64,000 nucleotides of DNA from Dermanyssus gallinae (taxonomy: Eukaryota > Arthropoda > Arachnida > Mesostigmata > Dermanyssidae): assembly GCA_003439945.1 (NCBI GenBank), contig QVRM01002396.1, positions 1 through 64,000 of the forward strand. The letters are read 5' to 3'. Made by a program: the position numbers and the translations under genes. Shown here piece after piece: positions 42,335 through 54,280 of this stretch (the stretch's first letter is position 1; each line of letters starts with the position of its first letter). Under the pieces are notes generated by a model that was given only the letters and a program-made list of their open reading frames with translations, did not search any database and was not told the origin of the DNA.

Positions 42335-43787
42335 TCAAGGCCGCTCAGCATTTTTGCAGCGCTGGTGAGCCCTGCGAGGGGGTCTGCCTTCCAAGTGGAA
42401 CGCGTCCTCGACGGCGACAAGTTCATCCAGGTAGTGCCAGACGCTTGATGCTTGGCGCGGGCGCATTCTGCGTCGGCGATTCGTTGGTTTTAATGCCTTC
42501 AGTGGGGCGAGCGTTATAGTCTTATCGAATGTTCTGTCCAAACTGGGTGCAACGATCTCACGGACCATCGAGGCGTAGGAGCGAGGGACGTTCTCACCTG
42601 TCTCGCACGGTGCCGGATTTGTCCGAATCGCCATTTTTCCACAATTGTGGCCGCGGGGTAGTCGGACTAAACCTGGCGAAGGACTCGTGCACCGGTAATA
42701 ATCTTGCTCTTGTCCCAAGCTATGGCATAAATCGGACACGAAAGGGACGCTAATCTGTGTGTATCCCCACAGCTTGCGCATTTTGGAGCATTTTACAGTC
42801 CTTGACTAGATGTCGGGTACTGCCGCAGTTCACACATGTCATTTGACCGCTGCAAGAGAATGCGTGATGACCTAAGCGCTGACATTTGAACCACTTTGCA
42901 GGACGTGGTGGCTCGACTGTCACCGCGTGGGTCTGAAAACCAAGATACACGGTGGCCGGCGGGGCTCCCTTGAATTTGAGCAACACCTTTCTTGTAGGGA
43001 TAGCTGCCTGTTGTGGGCCAGGATCTGCTCATCTGCAGATGCGTTTGACTTCTATAACGCCGGCGGAGCTGAGTTTCTGCAGTATCTCTTCTTCCTGGAA
43101 ATCTGGGCTAACATGGCTGATGGCACCCCAGATGTTATCGATATTCCTTGATGCCGCTTTGACTTGCAGCTCAGCTAGTTCAGTGATGCACATCAGTTTG
43201 CGTGCGTCCTTAAGCTTATCGACAGTAGCCGAGATTTGTCCATCCTGTGCCGAGATGTTAGCGTCTGCCACTATTCGGTGTAGGTCCTTGCACATTCCAA
43301 GCACGTTGCCTCCGGGCAATGAACTGCCGTCTTTAGCTGCGCTGAAGGTTACTCGGAAAACCTTGTGTGCACCTGATGGAGCCCTTTGTTTGAGCTTTGC
43401 TAAGGCTTCTTCCTTTTTTCTAATATTGCGCTGCCTGCTTTTCTTATCAACCTCCTTGAAACCCTCTTCTTGAAGCTGTTCCTGAGGTGCTGCCTCGGTG
43501 TTGATAGTCTGCACTGAGTCTTGGGTATCGCTATTCGGTCTCGCACGTTTCGCACCGAGTTGTCGGCTTTCCCTATTGTCCGTAGACACTGTTTCGCCAT
43601 CGGTTTCCCACATGGGCGATGCGGTCGCCTCTAGAGTAGCACGATCTGCCTCTATGTTACTCTCTACTGAGGTGGTGACCGCCCTTAATCGTGATATGTC
43701 GAGCGAGTCTGGTGGCTCATCCTGAGCGGATATCACTAGTCTCACCATGCCTGTGCCGTAACAAGCGCCGGAATACCAAGCAAGCAA
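42335..43787 (-). pseudogene. Gag-like ORF1 of an R1/jockey-type element (decayed)
   Basis: From ATG 43787 or a later Met, a polar N-terminus with a KKSRQRNIRKKEEALAKLKQ basic stretch leads to an RRM-like region (VFRVTFSAAKDGSSLPGGN, DNIWGAISHVSPDFQEEEIL). One in-frame TGA lies at 43029-43031. The same frame resumes with KVLLKFKGAPPATVYLGFQT and two knuckles near 42880-42810 (WFKCQRLGHHAFSC, where the first Cys has become Trp, then CVNCGSTRHLVKDC). A frameshift near 42760 leads to a further frame ending at 42335. The usual place for ORF2 is taken by copy D, so the element is 3'-truncated or was interrupted. It is distinct from the copy C ORF1. Confidence 0.78.
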
Positions 43788-45485
43788 AAACTAAAAAAAA
43801 ATAATTATTAAAATAAACAAATAATAGTAGTTGTTATATTGTCTTGGTCAGTTCTTTCAAGAAAATTGACCGACGACAATGCAAGACATCGGACGTTTTC
43901 TAATTGAGGAAGTCTCGCATGCAACGTTCAAGAATCAATTATAATCGACGTTGTTTGCTCGACAAGTCATATGTACACGTAGGACAGCACTCATTTTGCC
44001 TAAAAGAGAATAGTGTTGGGGTACAAGTAGTCATAGAAGCGACATCGCTGGCGTCAGCAGGGTCTCAAGTGGAGTGCAGAGCAACGAATTGGCCAAATTA
44101 GTCCCGGCTGCCTCTACATCCAATTATAGCTCAGGCGGCCGTGCGAGAACAATATCAAGCAGGCACGACGTCTCAACAAGAAAACACCGACCTAGTGCAT
44201 ACGCTAAAAGGCAAGAAAATGAACTAACGACCGAAGTTACTGCATTGCGTTGATATTGAGACACGCGCATAATTTAAAATAGATTGAGCTACGTTTACTT
44301 ATTTTGGATATCATTATCGATTTTTTAATACTGTCGATTTATTCTTTATGTATGTGGTTACAGTATCCTTGCCGCCTGTCTATCGCATGACGGGCGACTT
44401 CCGTCGGGATCGAACGTGCGGTAATGTTTTAGTTAAATTTTCGTTATTTTATTACCCATTTTCTTTCCGAACCACTGTTACGCCTTTTGCAGTTTTGATG
44501 TATGCAGTAATTCGAAAAACTCAATAATAAAAGTTGAATGAAAGCTGATTGCGAGGTGAAGTCTATATTCAGATCAGTCGCGTAACGGCCGGAAAATAGC
44601 GCACAGTTGACTAAGCGGTAATTTTCCACTTGGGCGCATATATACAAACAACGACTTAGCAAAGAAGTAATGCCGCGGGGAGTTGAGAATGGAGCTAAGG
44701 TCAGGCTTACCCAAGCTTTTTAAGAAAGGCCAGCGGACAGGAGCGCCGTGGTGAAGGTATCGCTCTGTGTGTTGCGGTCTACGGTGTGCATTGCAGACTA
44801 TGACAGAGGCCGGGGGCACCTGCAGGCTCGCTGCAGCTGGAAACGCTGGGCGCAACAATCGGCGCACCCACGCGGGGTCCTACGCCAATTTTGTTAACTA
44901 GAGTACAGAGTGCATCTACTGTTACGGCATCATGGTCTGAGGGGTCAATCGGATACTAACTAGACACGTGAGCATCTTGCAACCGAGCTGAAAAACTTTC
45001 TCCAGCAGCGGCTGCTAATTGCAAAAATCGCAGCTCCTCTACAGACATTGGATGTGGCATGCTAAGCAATACGATTGTAGTGGAAACTTGTGGGCCGCTA
45101 TGGGATCCTATATAAACAGTAGGTGGTAACTCATTTGCCATCGTTTGTTAGTGTGCTTGATGAGATTTTTTTCCTGGAGGATGTGCGGAAGAAACACTCC
45201 ACGTTTGGTTAGGTTGAGACCAAGACCGATTTTCCTGCCAAATTCAAGGCCTAGTTGATGTCAGCTTAGTTGTGTTTGGGGTACCCCGTGATAACTCCGT
45301 TACCCAGGTATACATCAATGAAGTACAGGTTTAAGCGATTCTTCGCTAATTCTAAGGCAAAACAGCGACGGCTTCAAGGGCTCACTATTCTGTATTCCTC
45401 TACCCAGCTTGACAGAGACCCAATGGAACAGAATAAAGGAAGGTTCACGGAAATCACGCTCTTTTGAATGGAACAGATCAGGAAC
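43788..45485. other. Intergenic or intronic DNA
   Basis: No further element or exon was recognised. Because the PAF1 exon upstream on the minus strand ends at 45486, part of this stretch may be PAF1 intron. A search by eye for the next PAF1 segment (AREYNWNV-like) found nothing. Confidence 0.4.
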
Positions 45486-45651
45486 CGATCATTTTGTAGT
45501 CGTATTCCTCTTCGTCACGGAACTCAACACCATGTTCGGCGTCCTCGGAGCGCTTCTTGAGGGTTTCCTCTGTTGGTATAAAATAGGCGACAAATTGTTC
45601 TCCGCTTTCGTCCATCACACCTCGAATCATCGCCTGAGACATTTCTTCTGC
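45486..45651 (-). CDS. PAF1: Internal exon of PAF1 (RNA polymerase II-associated factor 1)
   Basis: PAF1 is a core subunit of the nuclear Paf1 complex, which travels with RNA polymerase II and promotes elongation and histone modification. The exon encodes [20 protein letters not shown], then AYFIPTEETLKKR, an acidic stretch, and EEYDYKM. This corresponds to the conserved middle of animal PAF1 (human has [20 protein letters not shown], then ETLKKR and YDYKIAREYNW). The 5' edge is a good acceptor (ttgtgcgttgcag before 45651, minus strand), placing GCA as the first codon in phase 0. A candidate donor GT is at 45485-45484; similarity ends a few codons earlier, so the 3' edge is less certain. No stop or shift interrupts it. 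Neighbouring exons were not found in the window. Confidence 0.85.
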
Positions 45652-45855
45652 CTGCAACGCACAACGTCGCATGTGAAGTATAAGTGTAACTAATTACTAT
45701 GCCAAAGCATGTTTATCGTCAGACCGTTCACCCTGCAGGGCAGTTTGCATGGACAAGTAGTTTGTAACTCCTTGTGAACATGAAACAGAACGCAACGACG
45801 TATCTTTTTTCTGAAGCGCAAAAAAGCTGGCCCCGAAGAGAATAAGCCCAATCTC

Positions 45856-45879
45856 GGGGGCGGGGGGGAGGGGCGGGGG
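45856..45879 (+). other. Strong G-quadruplex motif
   Basis: Four G runs of lengths 5, 7, 4 and 5 are separated by single bases (C, A, C). Runs this long with one-base loops form very stable quadruplexes in vitro for similar sequences. It lies about 200 bp upstream, in the transcription sense, of the PAF1 exon, with the G-rich strand non-template to the plus strand. Confidence 0.8.
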
Positions 45880-45994
45880 TGTTACCTATAAATGACGTAC
45901 GCCGCGATTGCGTAAACTGCCGCCACCTGTAAGGCTACTGGGCTGCGTTTCTTCCTCATAATATCTGTAAAGTTTCCCGGCATTAGCAGGCCTC

Positions 45995-46037
45995 ACGTCA
46001 GGTAATTTTACGTCAGGTAATTTTACGTCAGGTAATT
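45995..46037. repeat. 15-bp tandem repeat, three copies
   Basis: The unit acgtcaggtaatttt occurs twice in full and once as 13 bases, head to tail. Confidence 0.95.
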
Positions 46038-47219
46038 AGGAGCCGTTGAATGTTTGGTTTGTAGAGAGTCAAAAATGTTGGGGTTTGTCGAAGCAAATAT
46101 GTTTGTTGAACTAATTTTAGCATCCGGAATAAAGCAATATACCTGCTGCATTAATTGAACTTTTATATGCATCTAGTTCCTCTCCTGCAGGAACCCTATT
46201 TTCAATGATATATTGTGTTTTTTTTATTGGCTTACCATGGGCAGCATTATCGAGTTGCGGGTTATTATCGTAACTATTCCTTTTTACACCGCAAACCATA
46301 TATATTTTCTCTGACAAAACAAATTGTATGCACGACTCTCCGCGCAACACGGCCTATTTCCAAGGGAGCTTACCGTAAGATTTGTTATTAAGGAGATCCA
46401 TATATAGTCTGCAATCACGGACAAGTATACATACATTCCAAGGTGCTTCAACCCTTTAGTCGTATATGTGGTGCATGCGATGGGTAGATATACTGGTGGC
46501 GGTTTTACTGTGGAAGACTTTGCGGATCTGAGCGTGCCTCGCAATCCCGTTGACAATCCGAACTTTGTTACAAGATGTTTCAAAATAGAGATGTAGAAGA
46601 TGTAGAGGTGGACTGCTTCACCCAAGTAGTAAACAACAGAGTTGTCGGCGCAGTCTGCCTCATGATGAACCCATTCCAGCAACCGCAATCTATTAATCAA
46701 ACTAAAACAAGAAATGTATCTTGCTGTTCAAAACCTGCCGCGCCATTTGAATCATGTTAGCTTAATACGGTCTTCCCCAAACAGTGTATTTGTTTCCTGT
46801 GGGAGGTTTCTGTACTGCATGATGCATATATTTAAGTTCACTTTCCTCTTCATCAGTATGTCTTGCATTTTAATCAAAATTTACCTTTTAGAGTACTCTG
46901 TTTTAATATATGAATCTTTCTAACATTAAAAGTCTTAAGGCTAGTGTCTCCGACAGGCCTACTTCTCTGAGCTCCTAAAATTGTGCACGTTTTTACAATA
47001 CGTTCAATTGACTTAAGCACTGAAGAATATTTGTTTATTTTATTCACTAAAAAATCGAAATGTTTTATCAATTCCTATTAGATATTCATTATATGTGACA
47101 TTCTTAATCCAAAGACAAAACCTTATCTTACTTGACATTATCTAGAGAAAGCTAATGTTTTATGCGAATTTTGCAGTAGTGTTATCGGGAAACTCTAACC
47201 ATCAACAGCAAACGATACC

Positions 47220-47640
47220 GGGGCATGATAAAACAAAGCTTTGTGGCCGGACTCGGGCGGATTGGATGTAGACGACATGTGATGTTTGAAAGATGGGTCC
47301 ACAAGTCACACAGCGGGGGCAACGGTCGAGCTGATCTGCAAAAAAAATTGGGGCTGTATTATCCCCTCAAAACTAAACATTGGCTGGCCGGCGAGATACC
47401 CGGATTAGAAACCTATTGGACCTTATTTATGGGGTCTTGTGAAGGACCGCGTCTACATGGATGGCCCGAATCAATCCCTGAGCTAAACGACCGTATTCGC
47501 AAAGTTATTATCAAAATGGGCCATAAAATCTATCAAATGTCGTCAATAAAAGACAGTCAATAAAAGAACAGGCTAATGCCTGCATGTGGCGAGAAGGCAT
47601 TCGTCAGATGTTTTATTCCACACGTGAGATTTAACTCTCA
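47220..47640 (+). pseudogene. Tc1/mariner-type (IS630-related) transposase C-terminal fragment
   Basis: One frame near 47393 reads WPARYPD-stop-KPI and then LWGLVKDRVYMDGP. The neighbouring frame continues as PESIPELNDRIRKVIIKMGH. This is the region around and after the third catalytic Asp in a group of transposases whose usual text is SPDLTPLDFFLWG followed by V-K-x-x-V-Y. The segment ACMWREG near 47580 would be the very C-terminus. The Leu after PD has become a stop and the second D is lost. Upstream catalytic residues are not recognisable. Confidence 0.6.
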
Positions 47641-48449
47641 GCTGTAACATACATTAACAAAAAAAAAACAGCGACTTTCGTATTTTACTTTATCGAGCAT
47701 TTCTTGCTCCCTCAGCTCCGTTTCTCCTTATCCGTAATATATCTTTTTACTCTAAATGAGCATCCTCTAAATAGAATTAATGTCATGTATAGCACTATTT
47801 GCCTGATATAAGTACTATATAAGTTCATACTAGTAAAATATGAATAAACATATTTTGGAGTGTCAGCAATCTAGCTGTGCACGAGATACAGCACGCAGAT
47901 ATTCATCGAGCTGGTATAAGGAACTGCAGTCTGCAGGAAGGACTGCAGTCACGTTTATACTTCGGTTCGTAATAGTCCTGTCTCTATGGCAAAGTTTATG
48001 ATAAAACCCGTGTAAATAATTTCCATAGTGATAATATAATATTATTTATAAATAAATATCCAAATAAAATGAAATAAAACCATATTTCCATAGTTATTTC
48101 CAGTTGTTCGTAGCTATTCCCGGTATAGTCCTGTGGTTCCTGCGGCCTTCTCTTTTTTTGGGCAGCTTAGTTCGAAAGAAGTTTGCTTGAATTGCTTTAC
48201 AACTGGAGTTAACTAAGCTTCAACTGTGCTACAAGCTTCTTTAAAAGGGGTTGTGAAATTACAATTAGGTAAACGAGGCGGTTACTTGCATTTTTTGGTA
48301 AGCGCAAACTAAACTTAAAGAATACGGGCTCAATCTTGTTAAACTTCTCTAGTTGGGATGCAGTAAGGTATTTTCACATTACCTTATACCGTTCAAGGTC
48401 GCCAAGGCGACCTTAGAATCGAAGGAGGCTCAAACTGTGCCCAGAAGTT
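47641..48449. other. AT-rich intergenic DNA
   Basis: No gene was recognised. Confidence 0.4.
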
Positions 48450-48725
48450 TATCTACAGGTGACATGGCTATTATGCTTTTCTGATCACCTCTATAATATG
48501 TTTGTCATATGTGGTGCCTCTGGCAAATTAAGTTGACCCAAACATAGCCGAGGAAACACCATTGACGAGCTACTGCTGCTCCACCGAAGGTGAGGCGGTC
48601 GGAGCAGCCTTCTTTATCTAAACATAATAACATTCCGTTTCGTCAGTGTTTATAGAAAAGCCATTTTCAACGCAGCAACTTTCCGGGGTTATCAGACTTG
48701 ATTGTAAATCCATCTTAGTGTAACT
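48450..48725 (-). pseudogene. Scrap of an RTE/jockey-like reverse transcriptase thumb
   Basis: The minus-strand frame reads ENGFSINTDETECYYV, then after a stop SPSVEQQ, LVNGVSSAMFGST and YDKHIIEVIRKA. This matches the segment after the YADD box in many endonuclease-RT proteins: G-L-x-I-N-x-x-K-T-E, then V-N-G, then Y-L-G-S-T, then D-x-E-I-x-x-R-I-x-K-A. It has several stops. Neither palm nor endonuclease was found beside it. Confidence 0.5.
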
Positions 48726-49673
48726 GTATAATAACAATATAGTCAGCGTAAAATGATCAGTCAGATGATTTCCAATAGAAACATTAGATTTTATCATTAA
48801 TGTGAGATCGCTTAACAGGGTGGAAGGGGTCTAAAACTATCACCCTGTGAATAGCCCGTTGTCTGCATAATTGCTGCGTAAATCTGTCTTTCTGTAGGGT
48901 ACTTCTAAGCAGATAAAGTAGTTTGGATGTAGATATACCGGCAGTGGCTGACTTCCTTGGCACAACTTTTAGCTCTACAAAAGCTGCGTACAGAATTGTC
49001 CTCTTTATTTCGACATGTCAGGCTTAATGATGATTAAAACGTGATGACTGAACTTCTGCATTGCCCTTGCTGCATGGTAAAGCCGGTGCACTCACTCCCT
49101 GATTAAGATAGTTCAAATATTTCCTTTATAGTACTAGCTTTTATTCCGCCCTGACCCGATTAAAGACTAAAATTGTGGTCATTTTTATTAAAAACTATGT
49201 CCTGTTCCTCTGCCACTTCCCAAATGCGCGTTCAGCATTTCTGTGCTTCACTAGTGTCCCGCCGTAACACTATATCAACAAATAGCGGCTGTGTGGCCTT
49301 GGTAACTACATATTTTCTCCAATCTGCCACTCTAACAGCATACTATTAACTTTTTGCGTCATTCTGTCTATACACATCAATTAAATCACCGACAACAATA
49401 GACAGCCTTAACGATTATAAACATCCTAGACTATTCCTATGCGTATTTGTATCGCATTATATCTGTAAGTTTAGTCCAGTAACTCTATTCAGCTTCTTTC
49501 AAAACCTTCCTTTAACACACATTGATTTAAATTTGCTCTGTTCACCATAGCTTACGCTCTGTTAGATTTAAACGTCTGGTCAAACATTTTCAGAAAATAA
49601 GCAATAAACGGGCAAAGACAATGTACTCGTCATTGTCCAGTATAGTCCTCCCGATGCTTAACGCATCTAGTCC
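48726..49673. other. AT-rich intergenic DNA
   Basis: No coding block was recognised. It is bounded by a pair of 25-bp direct repeats. Confidence 0.4.
48764..48788 (+). repeat. 25-bp direct repeat, copy 1
   Basis: The sequence begins gatgatttccaatagaaaca and recurs identically at 49674-49698, 910 bp away. Confidence 0.9.
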
Positions 49674-49698
49674 GATGATTTCCAATAGAAACATTAGA
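49674..49698 (+). repeat. 25-bp direct repeat, copy 2
   Basis: It is identical to 48764-48788 and abuts the 3' end of the mariner remnant at 49694. Confidence 0.9.
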
Positions 49699-51030
49699 CC
49701 CTAATACAGCGTACATCACACGATTGTTGCTCTGATATCTCTGTCCGAGAGAGATATGTTTTTATGTTTTCAAATAGATAATAGTCGGACAGGGCTAGAT
49801 CCGGACTAAGTAAAGAAGACTCGACAATCTCGAGTTTTAGCTCATGTATTTTGGCCGTGGCAAAAAGAGATGCGTGGACGATATTGTCGTAGTACAACAG
49901 CACGGTCCTCTTCAGCATCGCGGGCCGTAATGCTATGAGGCGTTCTTTCAGCTTGTCTAAAATTCAGTTTTAGTCAATTTGCATTGTACCTCAGTGCATT
50001 CGTTCCGTAAACAGCATTCAATTTAGCTTTCATTTACGTTGCAGATAAGTCGTACAAAATGTTTAATCATGGCATTGTATTCGCTCTGCTCCATTGTCAC
50101 TAAAGAGTTTGACATGTTACAGTTGCGCGACCTGCTACAAACTCAGTCGAAACATATCCACATTACACTTATTTTTGTTACTTCTGAAGAACGTTTTTCT
50201 CCGGCGCTGTAGTTGGCATGAGCTTTTTGGAATTGTAAATAGGCAATGCTACAAACTTTTTGATCCTACTAGTATACTCGTCTCAAAATATATCGTATAT
50301 ATGTTTCATCCATACGTCCGTTGGGATTTTTCACTCATTTTTGAAGACGCATGTCGTTACACCGTAAAGTTTTAATTGAATGTTGTATTGCCCACTTTGT
50401 TCAACTACCTTAGCCCCACGCTCAAGCAAGCTCATGATTCATATCCCTCCAGAAGATGGCGTCCTGGTTTCCGAAGTAATGGCTTATATACGTTTTAACA
50501 CTTTTTTTTGTCTCGTTGTAGCAGCACATAAGATCACCCCTTCGCATCCCACCAAACACATAACATCACTTTTCTTTTATGGGATCTGGGCTTGGCAGAT
50601 TATTGGGGCTCACTTCGTTTTTTAAGCCACGCCCATTTGCGGACAACGTTTTTATAGAGTATCCACTTCTCCTCCCCCGTCATCAAGGTGCAGAGAAGGT
50701 GAGATCCTCGTACTTTTTTCGAAGCTGATCGCACACCAGCACACGCTTCTTTAGTTGGCTATTGCTCAGCGCGTGCGTCACTCATACACCCAACTTGCTG
50801 ACGAATCCCTCGGCAAGGAGATGTCTTTGAACGGATGTGTATGGTACGTCGACAATGGGCACGATCTCGCGCGGCGAGAGGTATGGGTTTTGTTCGACAA
50901 CTGTAGTTAATGCGGCTGTGTCCACTGTCAAAGGGCGTTCGGGCCAGTTTCGGTCGTTAACGTGGAAGTCGCCCTTCCTAAATCGGACAAACTACGATTT
51001 TATTTTTACTCTTTTGTTGTATCTATTACT
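49694..51030 (-). pseudogene. Decayed full-length mariner transposase
   Basis: On the minus strand the N-terminus is recognisable from about 51010: RFRKGDFHVNDRNWPERPLT, then SPREIVPIVDVPYTSVQRHL (helix-turn-helix region), then VSKLGVWVTHALSNSQLKKR. The middle (50640-49950) is badly decayed. The last part reads DKLKERLIALRPAMLKRTVL, then YYDNIVHAS with the second catalytic Asp, then LLSPDLALSDYYLFENIKTY with the third. The spacing between the last two is 33, one less than the mariner norm, so a codon was lost. The total length of about 1.3 kb suggests one complete old insertion; terminal inverted repeats were not found. Confidence 0.7.
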
Positions 51031-51239
51031 GCCTCTCCGCCATTCACTTTACAGATCTTAGTTACGACTTGTGTTGCATTATTTCCTTTCCGAAAACAAA
51101 ATAACACAAAATACCGAAAATGCACATTTAACTCTGCCATCTTCACTCGAGCGTTATCATTTGCGTGAGTAAGATATTCGAACAAATTTCACGGTATAAT
51201 AAAACGCAGGTAAGCTTTTAGCGCCATGTAAACAAACAA

Positions 51240-52690
51240 CCATCTTGAAAGATCTTGCGCGGGTTGCCCAAGAAGAAGAGTAGGGGCCCTGATGGGATTT
51301 ATTACGAACATTGGGCTGAGTCGTCCGATGTTTTAGCAGGGGAGTTGTGTAATCAGGTTTGGCACGAGGCTAGGCCTACTCTGCTATTCAAGGGCAAATA
51401 TGGTGACAACATGGACGATCCAAATCCCTACCGTGGTATCGCGTCGGAACGCACTCTTAAGAAAATCTTCGCTAATTTGATTATCTCGAGGGTGTTTTCA
51501 GCTGTAGAGAAGGCCCAACCTCCGGAGCAATTCGGATTCAGGAAGGGTCGAGGTACACAGGACGCGATCCATGTACTCCAGTCGGAAGTTGAGCGGGTGT
51601 TAGCTGTGCCCGGGGGTCACTTGTACGCCGTCTTTATCGATTGTGTCAAGGCCTTCGACAAAGCTCCCCGCCACTTACTAGTCGATTCATTTAGACATGC
51701 TGGGGTGGGTGGTTCTTTTCTACAAGTGCTCTCCAGCTTTTTTGCTGCAGACCGCCTTAAAGTAGACATAAGAGGCGAAGACACCTTGCAGCTGAGTCAA
51801 AACGTAGGGACCCCTTAAGGGGACCCTCTCAGTTGCATGGCCTTCTCTTTGCTTATTGCAGACCTAGCCCGCCATGTGCGGAAGGAGTCTAGAAACGCCG
51901 TCGTCGTTATGTATGCGGATGACATCGTCATGGAAAGTTACCTTTACCGTAAGGGCCTACAGATAAATTCGCGGAAGACGAAAGCCATTAAGTTTCGCCG
52001 TGGGGGTCGATTGGCTGCAGCAGACGTAGTACCCTGTTGTAAACTTCTGCCCGTATTTGGGTCTACGACTGCACTACACGGGAACGACCTTTATCCAGCA
52101 CATCGGCGACAGGTGTCGAGCGGCTATTGCCTCAGAAGTGAAAGACCTTCGGCAACTGTCACCGAGTGCCGCAGTGCGTCTTTTGAGCCTAAGATTGTAC
52201 CAATGTTGAGCTACAGCCTTGGCAGGGTGTGGGGCCATATTTCAGCGGCAAATGTTGCACAGCTGGAAGGATGCTTCACAATATATATGAAGCGCGCTCT
52301 TTGGTTGCCGCGGACGGCAGGAAGCCGCTTTGTGTACTTGCCAGATCAGAGTCAGGCTTAGGGCACCTATTACTGAACCACTTCAAAATTTTTTGTTAGA
52401 GTGGCAGGGAAAAGTGACTGAGGCCTCGGCAGAGGTAGCGCAGTTAGACGTATACCTCGCCAGGGAGCTTTGGGATGTAATGGCATGCACTAGCCGGCAC
52501 GTGTACACAAGGTACATTGTGCATGGCTATCATCACTTGGTGTGTTCGACTCAAGGATTTCACCAAATTGGCGATCAATGTCTTTGCATGCGCTAAATAC
52601 CACACAACGAGCTGCCAGACGCAACGGCGGTCTTTGCACTTTCTCGCCCTGTGGAACGGTCGCTGAAGTGTTCAAAGTGTATATAATGAT
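51240..52690 (+). pseudogene. Non-LTR reverse transcriptase (KFRRGGRLA family, copy 3)
   Basis: RT fingers open with KKKSRGPDGIYYEHWAESSD and LFKGKYGDNMDDPNPYRGIA, then PEQFGFRKGRGTQDAIHVLQ. Motif A is AVFIDCVKAFDKAPR. Motif B reads TP-stop-GDPLS, where a TAA at 51816-51818 replaces the usual Gln codon. The same frame continues with VVVMYADDIVM (YADD intact). A deletion follows, because GLQINSRKTKAIKFRRGGRL comes only a few residues later. The thumb after 52100 is scrambled by shifts, and a Cys/His-containing tail ends near 52590. No endonuclease was found upstream, so it is 5'-truncated near 51240. Confidence 0.82.
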
Positions 52691-53832
52691 GACTGTATTG
52701 TAATTATGTACCATCTTGAAATGCAAGGTTATTGCGAAACAAACAATATATATAAACAAACAACCATCTCCCGACAGTTTTTATCCTCTCCCGGCATTAC
52801 GACGCAAGCAACTTTCCGAACGAACTTATGGATCAACCCAATATATATATACATATGTATATACACATATAGCAGTATTTTGCTATGAGCTGCTAGGAAA
52901 AAATAGACGGTTTTTGGAAGGCTTGACGATATAAAGTTATACGGATATTTGAATGAGTAGTGTCAAAGTTCACAAATGCGTATGTATATATTTGGTTTAA
53001 ATACTATTATAAGCTTTTATGGCTAATTATGTTGATATGCCACACAGTGTTGAACTGTCGTGCATGTTAAGGGCTTCTTGACCCCACCTAAATCATATTA
53101 GATCTAGAATAAGCAGAGTCCTACCGCCCTAAAATAGAATACTCCTTGACAAGCTTTAACTGCAAGCGTGTTAAAATTACATTTCGGCGGCTAGATGACA
53201 AAGCTCCACGCTAATTGCGCGGAATTTAATCTCTTTTTAGCGCACTGAGCGAGAAATCAAATCTTCTAGATACGGTATTTTCAAAGATTTGTAGATTTTT
53301 AATAAACTTAAAATACATATAAGAATAAATGGACAGAACAACAACAACAAATGCTGGCCTAGACGTATCCATGGGTCTTCTTGTATCGCTCGTTCTCCCA
53401 AGCGGGAGACAAACAAATTTTGTAAGAAATAGCAAACAAGCCTGTGAACTGTGGGGCCGTCTGTCTGCCTTACAAGTGTACATTACAGTTTGCTCTCCCA
53501 GTCTTTTTTGTCATTCAGGGCAGTGACGGCGGTGCCTGGCCATATGTTTCGAACATGCACTGCACGACTACTGCATGTATGTGGCCACTGCTACAGCTTT
53601 TCTTGCTCTCGCTTTTGCTAGAGCTAGGCAGCCTCCAGAGGGGCTGTTCTCGCTGTCATAGTCACTGTCGTCGTTCTCGAAACCCTCTCCGCCCCCCTCC
53701 GCACCGCTCTCCCCGCCACACGTAGTAGCAGCAGCGCCACCTTCGCCGCCATACATGCCATTACGCCGGCCAGGACTGCTGCGAGGTTGAGAGATCTAAA
53801 GCAAACACTCTTCCCGTGTCCTCTGCATAATG

Positions 53833-53862
53833 CGGCGGCTGCTGCTGCTGCTGCTGCAGCAA
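53833..53862. repeat. CTG/CAG triplet run
   Basis: A short ctg array in the GC-rich segment. Confidence 0.85.
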
Positions 53863-54243
53863 CTGCTACTGCAAACAGATGCGCGCCCGTTGTCGTTGGC
53901 ACTACTTCTGCTGCAGCATTGCAGTCATCCGGTCGGCGTCAACACGGCGTCCCCGCGGCAATTCAAACGCGTAGCACACAAGCGGGCAACAACAGACGCC
54001 AAGTTGCACTTTCTTGTCTCATTGTCTCCGTCGTGCGCTCTTGTTTTTTTTTTGTGCTTGTTTTACTGCACTCGCGCCTGTAAGTGCACGTATGTGTCCG
54101 TGCACACGACCAGTTCGCTGGTTCCCTGAAGCAAGCAAACTCGCCTCATATTGCGCATGCCGTCTTGTATTTCCGTCACACACGTACGATTGCCATTGTA
54201 TGGGTAGGTAGATGCGTAAACACATAACCGCCGGAAACAGACA

Positions 54244-54246
<3 letters not shown>

Positions 54247-54278
<32 letters not shown>
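54247..54278. repeat. (TA)n microsatellite
   Basis: About 32 bases of TA dinucleotides. Confidence 0.9.

Positions 54279-54280
<2 letters not shown>

Larger units (their letters stand above)
45652..47219. other. Intergenic or intronic DNA with a G-rich tract and a short tandem repeat
   Basis: No coding block was recognised. A minus-strand frame at 46284-46700 (138 codons) has no features supporting a gene. Part may be PAF1 intron. Confidence 0.4.

Noticed and set aside
44956..45141. Short frame starting MANELPPTVYIG
   Set aside because: It looked like a possible PAF1 neighbour exon, but it does not match any PAF1 segment I know and has no clear splice signals.
46284..46700. 138-codon minus-strand frame
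   Set aside because: There is no conserved domain, signal peptide or splice context; the length is compatible with chance.
47225..47563. 113-codon plus frame read as a novel host protein
   Set aside because: The neighbouring frame gives LWGLVKDRVYMDGP and the frame itself continues into a transposase tail, so it is a transposase fragment.
53787..54129. Leu-rich frames resembling a signal peptide or membrane protein
   Set aside because: The Leu run comes from a CTG triplet repeat and overlapping frames are equally open; there is no conserved domain.
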